A stretch of 51,874 bases of DNA, from contig CAZAMP010000029.1 of assembly GCA_964486455.1 (NCBI GenBank), positions 1 through 51,874 on the forward strand, given 5' to 3'. Made by a program: the position numbers and the translations under genes. Positions 1 through 8,841 of the stretch are shown here, piece by piece (position 1 is the first letter of the stretch; each line of letters starts with the position of its first letter). The notes below the pieces were generated by a model. It had not been told where the DNA came from. It worked only from the letters and a program-made list of their open reading frames with translations, and did no database searches. This DNA comes from CAZAMP01 sp964486455 (lineage in GTDB: Bacteria; Eisenbacteria; RBG-16-71-46; CAZAMP01).

Positions 1-1620
1 GAATCGGGCCTTCGCGACGGCTGGCCGGTCGACCTCGGCGCCCCGGGGGCCGGTTTCCCCTACACGCCGACGCTCCACGATATCGATGGCGACGGCGCCG
101 ACGAGATCTTCATGACCGGCGGCCACACGTTCGGTCTCAGTGGTGACGGTAGCTTTCTTCCAGGCTGGCCGACCAGCGAAATGGCCCACATGGGATACGG
201 AACGAACGGAAACAAGCCGGGGCCATCGGTCGCCAACCTAGACAACGACGGGGACAGCGAGATTCTATGGACCGAACGGGACTGGTGGGCCGGAAGCTCG
301 CGCATGTGGTGTTTCAACGGCAAGAACGCCGATGGAAGCGATCTGCCGGGCTTCCCCCAACAAGCGCTGGACACGCCGTCGAACGCGCTCGACACGCCGT
401 TCGTGCTCGCGGACACGGACGCCGACGGAAACCTCGAGGCTTGGGGCGCCCATACCCTCGGCAATACGTTCGTCCACTATCGGGTTTCCGGATTCGACCA
501 TCTCGGTAGTCGCCTGTTCACGACCGACCTCGATCCGGCCGAGAACATCGTTTCGCTTTACTTCGGTGATGTCGACGGCAACGGCAGCAAGGAGATGTTC
601 GGCGTGTCGTGGCTGGATCCATCGTATTGGCTGCACGTGTTCGACTCGGACGGAAACGAGGCCGTCGGCTACCCGGTTCGTCTCCACACGTTCTCTTCCG
701 GCTATCTCGCCCTGAGCCCGCCCGTTCCCGTCGATTTCGATGGCGACGGCGACCTGGAGTTCCTCTTCGGACAGTGGGGCGGCGGCACCTCTCAAGCGTA
801 CTGCTCGCACCATGACGGCAGCAGCTTCGCCGGCTTCCCGTTTCAGATCGCGACTAGCAGCCAGCTCTTCTACGTGGGACTCGGCGACATTACAGGCGAC
901 GGCGAGCCGGAACTCATCGCCACCGACAACCACCTCGGCGGCAACTACCGCGCGCTTGCCATCGATATCGCATCCGCAACACAACTGCCGGGCTGGCCGT
1001 TCGCGCTCTCCGACTGGCCCAAGGGCTTTCCGACGATCGCCGACATCGACAACGACGGAATCCAGGATGTCTGCCTGGCCACTGACGGCGGTGAGCTGTA
1101 TGCCGTTTCGGGCGATGGCCAGGTCATCAGCGGGTACCCGAAGCAGATGATCTCGCCGTCCATTTCCGGCGTCGCGGCGGGAGACATCGACGGCGATGGG
1201 CTCTTCGAACTCGTCGCGTCTACCTGGGACGGCTGGGTCTACGCGTGGGATACCACCGGTGAAGCGCTGCCGGGGCGCGCGGACTGGCCGATGCGCGGAA
1301 TCGACGCCCGCAACACCGGCGTATTCGGAGACGTCGCCCCGACGACGGCGGTTGACACCGGCGTCATCCCGCCCGGACTCGACCTTCGCGTCGAGCCGAA
1401 CCCGGTGACGTTTGCGGCCGGCTTCTCTCTCGACACGACTCGGGGCCCGGTCACACTTCGAATCTACGATGGCGCCGGACGGGCGGTGGCGACACTCAAC
1501 AGCAGCGCCGCCTCCCGAATCGTGTGGACACCACAGGCGACGAACGCGCCCGGCGTCTACTACGCGCGCTGCACGCAGGACGGAGTCTCCAAGACTGCGC
1601 GCTTCGTGCTTCTCCGATGA
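1..1620 (+). CDS. Secreted FG-GAP/VCBS-repeat protein with FlgD-like C-terminal domain (5' partial)
   Basis: The reading frame is open from the first base of the window, so the gene begins upstream and only its last 539 codons are seen. The visible part is a run of FG-GAP/VCBS-type units with calcium-loop-like motifs (DIDGDGADE, DNDGDSE, DVDGNGSKE, DFDGDGDLE, DIDNDGIQD, DIDGDGLFE), as in integrin-like beta-propellers. From about visible residue 462 (EPNPVTF) to the end it has a FlgD-Ig-like domain closing in RFVLLR, the tail shared by eight other proteins here. The protein is probably exported and surface-bound or released; no enzyme domain is visible. An internal ATG at 112 exists, but homologous repeat sequence continues upstream of it, so it is not the start. 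The exact function is unknown. Confidence 0.85.
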   Translation, partial: ESGLRDGWPVDLGAPGAGFPYTPTLHDIDGDGADEIFMTGGHTFGLSGDGSFLPGWPTSEMAHMGYGTNGNKPGPSVANLDNDGDSEILWTERDWWAGSSRMWCFNGKNADGSDLPGFPQQALDTPSNALDTPFVLADTDADGNLEAWGAHTLGNTFVHYRVSGFDHLGSRLFTTDLDPAENIVSLYFGDVDGNGSKEMFGVSWLDPSYWLHVFDSDGNEAVGYPVRLHTFSSGYLALSPPVPVDFDGDGDLEFLFGQWGGGTSQAYCSHHDGSSFAGFPFQIATSSQLFYVGLGDITGDGEPELIATDNHLGGNYRALAIDIASATQLPGWPFALSDWPKGFPTIADIDNDGIQDVCLATDGGELYAVSGDGQVISGYPKQMISPSISGVAAGDIDGDGLFELVASTWDGWVYAWDTTGEALPGRADWPMRGIDARNTGVFGDVAPTTAVDTGVIPPGLDLRVEPNPVTFAAGFSLDTTRGPVTLRIYDGAGRAVATLNSSAASRIVWTPQATNAPGVYYARCTQDGVSKTARFVLLR

Positions 1621-1688
1621 CGATCGTCCGGCGTGGCTCATCACGCCGGCGGGCGCACGGGTGATCGGCAGCGTCGGCTCGAGGCTGT

Positions 1689-2882
1689 TTAGCTCCGGAC
1701 CGGCGAGTTCCGTTCCGCCGCGACCTCCGCCACCGCGCGAACCGCGGTCACGATGTCATCGCGCGTGGTGAACGGTCCTGCCGACATGCGCACCGTGCCA
1801 CGGGGCGTCGTGCCGTGGTGCTCGTGAATGAGCGGCGCGCACTGCAGACCGGTCCTCGTGAGGACGTCGTGATCAACGTCGAGAAGTGTCCCCACGTCGG
1901 ACGGATCGTAGCCATCGACCGTGAACGACATCGTGGCGACTCGGTTCTCCAGCTTCGTGGTCCCGCGTAGGGCCAGCCCGGGGATCTCCCTTAGCCCTGA
2001 CTGAAGCTCAGCCAGAAGCTCCATCTCGTGCTGATAGATGTTGTCGAGTCCACGCGCTTCGATCCAGTCGAGTCCCGCCGACAGCCCCGCGATGCCGGCC
2101 AGGTTGAGCGTGCCCGCTTCCAGCCGGTACGGGTATTCGGTGAGATGAGTCAGCTGTGCGCTCTTGACACCCGTTCCTCCGTAGATCGTGCCCTCGATTT
2201 CAGCATCATCAGCCACACAGATCCCACCGGTCCCTGTCGGCCCCAAGAGACCCTTGTGGCCGGTGAAGGCGAGAAAGCTGATGTTGCACTCTGACATGTC
2301 GATCGGGAGAACACCGGCGGTCTGGGCCGAATCCACGGCGAACAGAACACCGCAGTCGCGACAAACCGCACCGATGGCCTTGAGATCCTGCACGACACCG
2401 GTGACGTTCGAGGCGTGATTGACGATGACGAGCTTGCTGTTCGGCTTGATCGCCTTGCGGATATCTTCCGGATCGACGTAGCCGTCCGAGTCCGCCGTCA
2501 CGAACGTCGCCTCCGCTCCGATCTGAACGCGATGGTTGACGGGGCGGATCACCGAGTTGTGCTCAAGGACGGTGGTGACGATGTGGTCGCCGGGATTGAC
2601 GACGCCGTTGATGATCAGATTGAGACTCATGGTCGCGTTCAGGGTGAAGACGAGACGGTTGGGGTCTTTAGTCTTGCCGGCGTCGATTAGACTCTTATTG
2701 AAGAAACGCGAGAGCGCGATTCGCGTTCCGTGGATCATCTGCTCGGCTTGAATCGCGAGGTCACAACCGGTGCGGCCGGGGTTCACACCGTTTTCTTTGT
2801 AGAAGTCCCGCACGGTGTCGTGAACGACATCCGGCTTCGGGTAGCTGGTTGCCGCGTTATCCAGATAGACGAACTGTTCCAT
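1689..2882 (-). CDS. Class V aminotransferase, cysteine desulfurase family
   Basis: A PLP enzyme of the SufS/CsdA-like class V fold, 397 aa, full length for the family. Seen in the sequence: N-terminal YLDNAATSYPKP, H108 in the LEHNS segment, D184 in FAVDSAQ, the PLP lysine K210 in FTGHKG, and a conserved Cys, C348, in TGLQCAPL, followed by a family-typical RMSAGPF segment. C348 sits where cysteine desulfurases carry the persulfide-forming Cys, so removal of sulfur from cysteine for Fe-S or thio-cofactor synthesis is likely. It most resembles the stand-alone subgroup annotated as cysteine desulfurase family protein rather than IscS. The ATG at 2882 is chosen because GAGGAG lies 6 nt upstream; an ATG at 2903 would translate that ribosome site. 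No isc or suf genes are adjacent, so the acceptor is unknown. It is convergent with the preceding secreted-protein gene. Confidence 0.88.
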   Translation of the reverse strand: MEQFVYLDNAATSYPKPDVVHDTVRDFYKENGVNPGRTGCDLAIQAEQMIHGTRIALSRFFNKSLIDAGKTKDPNRLVFTLNATMSLNLIINGVVNPGDHIVTTVLEHNSVIRPVNHRVQIGAEATFVTADSDGYVDPEDIRKAIKPNSKLVIVNHASNVTGVVQDLKAIGAVCRDCGVLFAVDSAQTAGVLPIDMSECNISFLAFTGHKGLLGPTGTGGICVADDAEIEGTIYGGTGVKSAQLTHLTEYPYRLEAGTLNLAGIAGLSAGLDWIEARGLDNIYQHEMELLAELQSGLREIPGLALRGTTKLENRVATMSFTVDGYDPSDVGTLLDVDHDVLTRTGLQCAPLIHEHHGTTPRGTVRMSAGPFTTRDDIVTAVRAVAEVAAERNSPVRS

Positions 2883-3056
2883 TGGAGACTCCTCACCCCT
2901 CACCGCACAGGCCCCATGCCCAGCGACGCACCCGGCCAGCCCGGCTGGCTTCCGAAAAACGACAGATTTGTCAACAGGATACCATTTCGCGGGCGGGAGC
3001 GGCGAGTGCCGCGATAATGAGAGCGACGGCGCAGGAGCGCGCGTGTGCCCGCGGGA

Positions 3057-3614
3057 CTACGGTCGCCCCTCTCTGGGAGGAGGGCCGGGACGTCCCCACG
3101 GCATGATCGCCACATAGCCGCGACGCTGCTCCGGAGATAGCAAGCGAAGCTCGGTGACCATAGCCTCGGTCACCAACGAATCGAGTCCGGTCTGGGCGCG
3201 GTGGAGCGCCTGGGACAGGCGCCTGAACTCGTCCATCTCCAGGTTGGGTCCTTCGACGACCCTCGCGAGCCGTTCCCGGGCGTCTTCCATGGCGCGTCTC
3301 TGGCGAAGGATCTTGGGCATCGAGGAGGACAGCTGCTCGCGTATGGCGTCTTCCTGCTCGCGATCGATCCGGAGATGATGGCGCATCCGGTCAACGTGAC
3401 CGTTGACGAGATCCTCTGCGCTCGGAAGATCACGCTGACCGGGGCCGAGCGGACCCCTACCCGGCGGCCGTTCACCGGGTCGCCCCGGTGGAGGCGGCGG
3501 CATCCGCATCACGTCGCTACGGCGCGGTTCGCCGGCATCGCGCAGCTGCACGTAGAGCAGGCCCGCGTTGAGACCCAACGAGAGGGCCAATAGGAGAAAC
3601 CATCCACGCTTCAT
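3057..3614 (-). CDS. Periplasmic Spy/CnrX-like sensor protein of an ECF sigma operon
   Basis: A 185-aa protein with an N-terminal hydrophobic segment (about residues 3-25, signal anchor or signal peptide), a Pro/Arg/Gly-rich linker (about 38-62) and a helical region. The helical region carries HVDRMRHHLRID and ends in LLSPEQRRGY. The LxPEQR-type motif and all-helical build recall the Spy/CpxP/CnrX family of periplasmic chaperones and metal sensors. As third gene of a sigma/anti-sigma operon it parallels CnrX of the CnrYXH nickel/cobalt system, so it may sense envelope stress or a metal; the His cluster could bind metal, but that is inference. The gene starts 6 nt after the anti-sigma stop, with a GGGAG ribosome site inside the end of that gene. 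Confidence 0.7.
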   Translation of the reverse strand: MKRGWFLLLALSLGLNAGLLYVQLRDAGEPRRSDVMRMPPPPPGRPGERPPGRGPLGPGQRDLPSAEDLVNGHVDRMRHHLRIDREQEDAIREQLSSSMPKILRQRRAMEDARERLARVVEGPNLEMDEFRRLSQALHRAQTGLDSLVTEAMVTELRLLSPEQRRGYVAIMPWGRPGPPPREGRP

Positions 3615-3620
3615 GCGCTA

Positions 3621-4064
3621 TCAACTCCCACCATCATCGGAGAAGCTCAGGTAGCTGTCGCCGAACGCGACCTGAGAGTCGCCAAACATCGTAGACCCCA
3701 CGGTCGTCCAGATCGTCTCCTCGGTGCTGATCGCGGTCGCCGGGCGGTCGACCGTTCCGACGAGAAGCCCGAGTGCGATGCCCGCGGCCACGGCCGCCGT
3801 GGCCCCGAAGGCGAAGGCCGGTCCGAGGCGCCGCTCGGCGGATCGGGCGATCTCCGCCCGCACGTACGGCCAAAACGACCGGGCCGGGTCAGGCGCGGCC
3901 GCCGCGCGGAGTCTCTCCATCACGCGCGTCGATTCGTCCAGAACACGACCACAGCTCGCGCAGGCACGACAATGCGCGAGGACCCGCTCCGCTTCGTCGG
4001 CCTTCAGCTCGCCGTCCAGATAGGCCGGGATCCGGTCATCGACGTGTCTTTCGTTTGAACTCAT
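3621..4064 (-). CDS. Anti-sigma factor with zf-HC2 zinc finger
   Basis: A 147-aa single-pass membrane anti-sigma factor. The N-terminal half is cytoplasmic and carries the zinc-binding anti-sigma signature H-x3-C-x2-C (H31, C35, C38) after DDRIPAYLDGEL, the usual zf-HC2 entry. One membrane helix follows (about residues 85-105, AFGATAAVAAGIALG), then a short, acidic, serine-rich periplasmic tail. Its ATG overlaps the sigma gene stop (ATGA), which indicates translational coupling, and it precedes a periplasmic helical protein. Expected role: holding the partner ECF sigma factor at the membrane until an envelope signal releases it. Confidence in the family is high; the signal is unknown. Confidence 0.85.
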   Translation of the reverse strand: MSSNERHVDDRIPAYLDGELKADEAERVLAHCRACASCGRVLDESTRVMERLRAAAAPDPARSFWPYVRAEIARSAERRLGPAFAFGATAAVAAGIALGLLVGTVDRPATAISTEETIWTTVGSTMFGDSQVAFGDSYLSFSDDGGS

Positions 4065-4612
4065 CGTTCGTTCTGTCCCGCTTTGCCCAGTGTGCTCCGA
4101 AGGGCGCTCATCGCCCTCGCGAGAAGCGCCTCCACCGCCGATGTCGTCGTGTTCATAGTAGCGGCGATCTCTCGGTAGCTCATGTCCTGATAGTGTCGGA
4201 GCACCATCGCCTCACGCTGGCGATCGGGCAAGCTCGCGAGGGCCGAGCGGACCCACTCACCGGTCTCTTCGCGCTCGATCCTAGCGCTGGGGGCATCCGT
4301 GCCGGTTTCGCGATCATGCAACTCCTGCCGAAACGGGATCCATCGCACGATCCGCCGGCGGCGCAATCGGCTTCGCGCTAGATTTCCGACGATCCGAAAG
4401 AGCCAGCTCTTGAACTGCCCGGACGGACGATAGCGCCCCGCATGTTGGTGCAGACGAAGAAAGGTCTCCTGACCGAGATCTTGTGCGTCGTCCGGGCTCC
4501 CGAGCATCCGCTCGAGAAACGCGAAGACCGGCCCTTCCCATCTGGCAATGAGCGCTCGCAGCGCGCTTTCGTCTCCATTCGCCACACCTGTCATCAGCTC
4601 ATCGTCTGTCAA
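4061..4612 (-). CDS. ECF RNA polymerase sigma factor
   Basis: A 183-aa sigma-70 family extracytoplasmic-function factor. Region 2 (about residues 14-85) contains DAQDLGQETFLRLHQH and FKSWLFRIVGNLARS. Region 4 (about 120-175) contains LPDRQREAMVLRHYQDMSYREIA and a helix-turn-helix. The likely start is TTG at 4612, because AGAGGA lies 7 nt upstream; the next ATG, at 4594, has no comparable ribosome site. It heads an overlapping operon with its anti-sigma factor and a CnrX/Spy-like protein. A possible ECF-type promoter lies upstream on the same strand, which would fit autoregulation. The target regulon is unknown. Confidence 0.88.
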   Translation of the reverse strand: MTDDELMTGVANGDESALRALIARWEGPVFAFLERMLGSPDDAQDLGQETFLRLHQHAGRYRPSGQFKSWLFRIVGNLARSRLRRRRIVRWIPFRQELHDRETGTDAPSARIEREETGEWVRSALASLPDRQREAMVLRHYQDMSYREIAATMNTTTSAVEALLARAMSALRSTLGKAGQNER

Positions 4613-4658
4613 CCCGGGTTCCTCTCGTGGCTCGTGCAGTCAGCGCCACAGGATACCC

Positions 4659-4685
4659 GACATCCGACCGAAGTGGTCAGGTTCA
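4659..4685 (-). promoter_or_regulatory. Candidate ECF-type promoter of the sigma/anti-sigma operon
   Basis: On the minus strand TGAACC is followed after 16 nt by ATGTC, and the sigma gene starts about 50 nt downstream. An AAC-containing -35 with a GTC-like -10 at this distance resembles ECF promoters and would allow autoregulation. It was found by eye only and the match is loose. Confidence 0.28.
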
Positions 4686-5029
4686 ACGTCGTTCCGTTCC
4701 GAGCCGCGGGGATCCCGTATAATCCCCTGACCATGGCAATCCTCCCCCGCGTCTCGATTCCCCGAACGCACTGAGCGGCCCCGTCCTTCGGAGAATCGGA
4801 CCCGGTGCGTGCTTTCGTCGATTTCCGCGAAGGAACGGCTGACATCGCGCGTTTGGTGGGGAAACATCGTGGCCTGAAGATTGCACGCCATGCACGAAAT
4901 CGCATTGCAGGCAATTGGATGTCATTCGATCCAGGGAACCCCGTAACTCTCGCAATCGAAGAGATTACGACGGCCGGCCCGTTCAGGGGCGTTCGGCCGG
5001 GGAATAGATTCGCACGAAGGAGACGGGTC
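4686..5029. other. Intergenic region between divergent sigma operon and CotH gene
   Basis: No convincing gene. Open frames cross it on both strands but have no ribosome site and no recognisable protein content. It must hold the promoter for the CotH-like gene; I could not pick one out. The last 15 bases contain the AAGGAG ribosome site of that gene. Confidence 0.5.
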
Positions 5030-7492
5030 ATGAAATGCAGCGTCAGCGTGGTAATTGCGGTCATCGTCCCGACAGCGGTTTTCGCGGCCCTCTCCCCTCC
5101 CTCGCATCCGCTCTTCGAGGAGGACGCGGTCCACGAGATCCATCTGACATTTCATCAGGCGGACTGGTGGGACCAGCTCGTCGACAACTTCGAGGGGCAC
5201 GACGATCCCATCTACCTCGCGGCCGAGTTCGATTGGGAGGGCGTGCATTTCGACTCCATCGGCGTCCGTTTCAAGGGTAACAGCAGCTACATGGGCTACC
5301 CCGGCGTGAAGAAGTCGTTCAAGCTGGACATCGACGAATACCTCTCCGACCAGAACATCGACGGCCTGGACAAGCTGAATCTCAACAACGGTTTCCTGGA
5401 CCCGAGCTTCGTCAGGGAGAGATGCGCCTACGAATTGTGCGAAGCCGTCGGCCTCGCCACGGTGCGCACGAACTATGCGGCGCTCTACATCAACGGGGAC
5501 TACTGGGGTCTCTACACACTCGTCGAGCAGTTTGACCAGCAGTTCATCGAAGGCCGATTCGGTGCCGGCGAAGAAGGAAACCTCTGGAAGGGAGACCCGA
5601 ACGGAACGCTGGAGTACCTCGGAGCCAATGAATCCGCCTACTACAACTCCTACGAGCTCGAGACCAACGAAGTGGAGAACGACTGGTCGGCGTTGGTGGA
5701 ATTCGTCGACAGACTGAACAACACTCCGATCGGTGACCTGGTCGACAGTCTTCACACACAGATTGACGCCACGACCGCGCTCGCCATGCTCGCGATCGAC
5801 AACTTCACGGTGAACCTCGACAGCTACGTCGGTCGCTGCGTGAACTACTACTTCTACCACCGCGACCTGGACGGACGCTTGGCGTTCGCCAAGTGGGACA
5901 TGAACGAGGCGTGGGGCGTGTTCAACATGTGGAACATGTCGCTCACCCAGCTCAAGCAGCTCGACCCGTTCTGGGTGAACCCGAGGCCCGGCGAAGATCG
6001 CCCTCTGGCCGAACGTCTATTTCAGGTCAGCGCGTACGAGGATATCTACCTCGGGCACATGAAACGCCTGATGGCCGGCGTCGCGCAACCAGACACCCTC
6101 GTCGCCCGCATGGAAACGCTTCGCGATCTAGTTCGCCCGTACGTCTATGCGGACAACAACAAGATGTTTTCGAACGCCCAGTTCGACGCGGCGATGAGCA
6201 CGAACATCTACGACGGGCCGCGCCTCATACCGGCCCTCGAACCGTTCATCAGGGATCGGGACAGTTGGCTCCGCAGCCAGATCGGCGAGTGGACGCCGAT
6301 CGAGGGTTTGGTCGTCAACGAGCTCATGGCCGACAACGTCTCCACGATCGATGACGAACTCGGCGACTTCGACGACTGGATCGAGATCGCCAACGTGGGT
6401 GGATCGCCCGTGGACCTCACCGGTCTGTCGCTTGCCGATCATTTCGATGGCACGACGATGTTCACCTTCCCATCGATGAGCCTCGACCCGGGCGAGTATG
6501 TCCTCGTCTGGGCGGACGAGGAGCCGCTGGAGGGCGACCTTCACGCCCCGTTCAAGCTCGACTCGGACGGTGAGGACGTCTATCTGGTGGACGGGACGGT
6601 CATCATCGATCACGTGACGTTTCCCGCGTTGGGTACGGACCTGAGCTGGGGACGATGGCCCAACGGAACCGGCCCGTGGCAGCTCCTGAGCGTTGCCACA
6701 CCGGGCGCGGAGAACCAAAATCCAGAGGAGCCGGAGGTCGTCGTTCTCGTCATCAACGAGTTCCTGGCGCTCAACAACGGCACGAACCAGGACGAGATGG
6801 GCCAGTTCGAGGACTGGGTGGAGATCTACAACCCCGGGGTGGAAACGGTCGAAATGGGCGGCCTGTTTCTGACGGATGACCTCGCACAGACAACGCAGTG
6901 GATGTTCCCGGACACGACGATCGAGGCGAGTGGCTTCCTCCTGGTCTGGTGCGACAACGACGAGACCGACGGACCGCTACATACCAACTTCAAGCTCAGC
7001 GGCGACGGCGAGGAGATCGGTCTCTTCGGTCGGCTCGCGGCCGGCAACAACACCATCGACAGCTACGCGTTCGGCGCACAGACCGCCGACATCAGCGAGG
7101 GGCGCCTGCCGGACGGCGATGACAACTGGGTATTCTTCGAGGTGCCGACACCGGGCGACAGCAACACGACGACGGCGATCGACGATGAAGACACCGGTTC
7201 GCCGGCGGGCGCGACGCCGCTCGCGTTGCTGCCGAACCGCCCGAACCCATTCAAGCCTCAAACCACGATTGCGTTCACGAGCCCGAACCGAGGGCTCGTC
7301 CGCGTATCGGTCTTCGACGTGGCCGGACGATGGGTCGCCACGCTGACGGACACCGAGTACGACGCCGGTTCACACTCGGTGATCTGGGATGGTCGCTCGG
7401 AGCGCGGACTGCGCGTTCCGTCCGGGGTCTATGTCATTCGAATGGAGTCCGACGCGGGCGCGCGGAGCATGAAGGTCATTCTCGCCCGATAG
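5030..7492 (+). CDS. Secreted CotH-kinase-domain protein with two lamin-tail domains and FlgD-like tail
   Basis: 820 aa. A signal peptide (residues 1-20, MKCSVSVVIAVIVPTAVFAA) is followed by a CotH kinase domain (about 35-400). The kinase-fold marks are VRFKGNSS, KKSFKLDID with its candidate ATP-contacting Lys, and FAKWDMNEAWG near residue 285 with the metal-binding Asp. Two lamin-tail domains follow: about 425-545 (VVNELMADN, FDDWIEIAN) and about 570-690 (VINEFLALN, FEDWVEIYN). A FlgD-like sorting domain runs from about 727 (NRPNPFKPQ) to the final VILAR. The ATG at 5030 has AAGGAG 8 nt upstream and gives a clean signal peptide; an in-frame start at 4805 does not. CotH proteins phosphorylate secreted proteins in spore formers; here the role is probably extracellular or surface-associated, with unknown substrate. 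Confidence 0.9.
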   Translation: MKCSVSVVIAVIVPTAVFAALSPPSHPLFEEDAVHEIHLTFHQADWWDQLVDNFEGHDDPIYLAAEFDWEGVHFDSIGVRFKGNSSYMGYPGVKKSFKLDIDEYLSDQNIDGLDKLNLNNGFLDPSFVRERCAYELCEAVGLATVRTNYAALYINGDYWGLYTLVEQFDQQFIEGRFGAGEEGNLWKGDPNGTLEYLGANESAYYNSYELETNEVENDWSALVEFVDRLNNTPIGDLVDSLHTQIDATTALAMLAIDNFTVNLDSYVGRCVNYYFYHRDLDGRLAFAKWDMNEAWGVFNMWNMSLTQLKQLDPFWVNPRPGEDRPLAERLFQVSAYEDIYLGHMKRLMAGVAQPDTLVARMETLRDLVRPYVYADNNKMFSNAQFDAAMSTNIYDGPRLIPALEPFIRDRDSWLRSQIGEWTPIEGLVVNELMADNVSTIDDELGDFDDWIEIANVGGSPVDLTGLSLADHFDGTTMFTFPSMSLDPGEYVLVWADEEPLEGDLHAPFKLDSDGEDVYLVDGTVIIDHVTFPALGTDLSWGRWPNGTGPWQLLSVATPGAENQNPEEPEVVVLVINEFLALNNGTNQDEMGQFEDWVEIYNPGVETVEMGGLFLTDDLAQTTQWMFPDTTIEASGFLLVWCDNDETDGPLHTNFKLSGDGEEIGLFGRLAAGNNTIDSYAFGAQTADISEGRLPDGDDNWVFFEVPTPGDSNTTTAIDDEDTGSPAGATPLALLPNRPNPFKPQTTIAFTSPNRGLVRVSVFDVAGRWVATLTDTEYDAGSHSVIWDGRSERGLRVPSGVYVIRMESDAGARSMKVILAR

Positions 7493-7554
7493 TGCCGACA
7501 CATCGAACACGCGTGAAGCGGGGTTCCCGAGTCACTACGCATCTCGGGAGTCCG

Positions 7555-8403
7555 CTAGCGGCGAACCACACCGATGACGTTGGGGATCGGATGCCCGCCG
7601 CGGCTATCGTCGTTCTCGTTGAATCCGGTCTCGTAGCTGCCGACGAGATGACGAGTCGTTTCCCCCAGACGGATGAAGAGCTGTGCCTCGGGCCCGCCTT
7701 CCAGATGTTGCGCGCAGACGAGATCGATGGGAAGCGACAACAGGATCTCGTTCAGGTCGTGCATCGAGTGGGGCGATCGACAGAAGATGAGCAGGATGTT
7801 CCCGTGCGCGTCCTCCCCGAGCGCGGCTTCACTCCATTTCTTGTTCTGCGGTGACCATCTGTTCTCACAATCCCGCTTGATGAGCCTCAGGTTCTGAATG
7901 ACGCCGTTGTAGCGCGCTCGAACTTTGGACATCGCGACTTCATCGAGGTCGAAGATCCGGAAGGGGGGATCGTCCCCGTCCCGCGGGCCAAACGCTGCCA
8001 CGGACATGTAGTCATTGATGTTGGAGTTGTTGACGTGGTCCCCGTTGCGGAGATAGCCGATATGGGTCCGGTAGTCGGTCCCGAACATCCCGGCGTTCGT
8101 GACGACATCCAGGCCGAACTCGTCGCTCCACTGCTTCGCCGACACCCCACGGTCGAGGCCGAGCTCACTGATACAGAGCACGCGGAATTCCCAGATGTCG
8201 GGATCGATCCTCAAGACACTCACGGCGGCATCGCCCACGGGGAGTTCCGGATCGGTTTCGAATTCACCGAGGGCCATGCCTTCCGCCAACTCCCTCCACA
8301 CGGTGGGCGCGCCGGATCGTTCCAGGGCCTGAGCATTGAGGACCATCGCGGTCCCGAGACCCAAAAGAGGCATCAGGAGGCTTGATCGTGAGAGGTTGCC
8401 CAT
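7555..8403 (-). CDS. Secreted phosphodiester glycosidase (NAGPA-domain) protein
   Basis: 282 aa, with an N-terminal signal peptide (MGNLSRSSLLMPLLGLG to about residue 25). The body matches the phosphodiester glycosidase / NAGPA family, formerly DUF2233. VVTNAGMFG corresponds to the usual N-G-G-F-F motif, IGYLRNG to the following strand, and HLEGGPEAQL to the L-D-G-G-G-S-A motif. The family cleaves phosphodiester-linked sugars, as in the mannose-6-phosphate uncovering enzyme; bacterial members are periplasmic or secreted with mostly unknown substrates. The start at 8403 is preferred for the signal peptide; an upstream frame to 8469 adds a hydrophilic extension. The ribosome site (GGTGG) is weak. 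The gene lies alone, tail-to-tail with the CotH gene. G-P replaces the usual G-G-S step, so activity should not be assumed. Confidence 0.8.
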   Translation of the reverse strand: MGNLSRSSLLMPLLGLGTAMVLNAQALERSGAPTVWRELAEGMALGEFETDPELPVGDAAVSVLRIDPDIWEFRVLCISELGLDRGVSAKQWSDEFGLDVVTNAGMFGTDYRTHIGYLRNGDHVNNSNINDYMSVAAFGPRDGDDPPFRIFDLDEVAMSKVRARYNGVIQNLRLIKRDCENRWSPQNKKWSEAALGEDAHGNILLIFCRSPHSMHDLNEILLSLPIDLVCAQHLEGGPEAQLFIRLGETTRHLVGSYETGFNENDDSRGGHPIPNVIGVVRR

Positions 8404-8841
8404 GGTGCCACCGTCGTTAGGATCCGATCGTCCAACCGGTACCGGCCATTCACCGCGATTGTGGCACACAAGGCAGCCCGCTGACTACGCCCACCCTTCC
8501 CCGTACTTCGGCGGCGCCATCAGGTGGGGATCCGTGGCGGAATGAACGTCGCGGAGGACCCGCGGCCGTTCGCGAATGGCGCCAAATGCTTGCGTGACAA
8601 AGCCCTTCCTTGACGCGTTTCGTCTCCGATGATAGGGTCGAGACGGTGGCGTACGGAGTGCCGTGTTGGATGCGATAGAGACCCCATAGAGGACCTCACG
8701 ATTATCTTCGGTGTAAACTCCCCAGCATTAACACGTTCGCCCTGTGGTCAACCGGTCGTCGTGGCTTCCCTCCCCATGGGTCGGAGCCCTGGATCAACCC
8801 GTATGTGCTCACCAAAACGGTGAGGGCGAGAAGGATCGGTC
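8404..8841. other. Intergenic region with long leader of the RRM gene
   Basis: 438 bp between divergent genes. No coding frame with a credible start or known content. It contains a candidate plus-strand promoter at 8610-8638 that would give a leader of about 200 nt to the RRM gene. The leader is rich in short runs of C and G, but I cannot define a specific structure. Confidence 0.5.
8610..8638 (+). promoter_or_regulatory. Candidate promoter for the RRM gene
   Basis: TTGACG (five of six matches to the -35 consensus), a 17-nt spacer, then TAGGGT (a weak -10). It lies about 200 nt before the RRM start, implying a long 5' leader, as is common for cold-inducible RNA-binding proteins. Seen by eye only. 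Confidence 0.35.

Noticed and set aside
265..1644. Long minus-strand open frame opposite the FG-GAP gene
   Set aside because: It mirrors a real gene with strong GC third-position bias; the translation is Arg-rich with no domain and no ribosome site.
4609..5064. 151-codon minus-strand open frame between the sigma operon and CotH gene
   Set aside because: No ribosome site, no hydrophobic or conserved segment, and it overlaps the start of the CotH gene.
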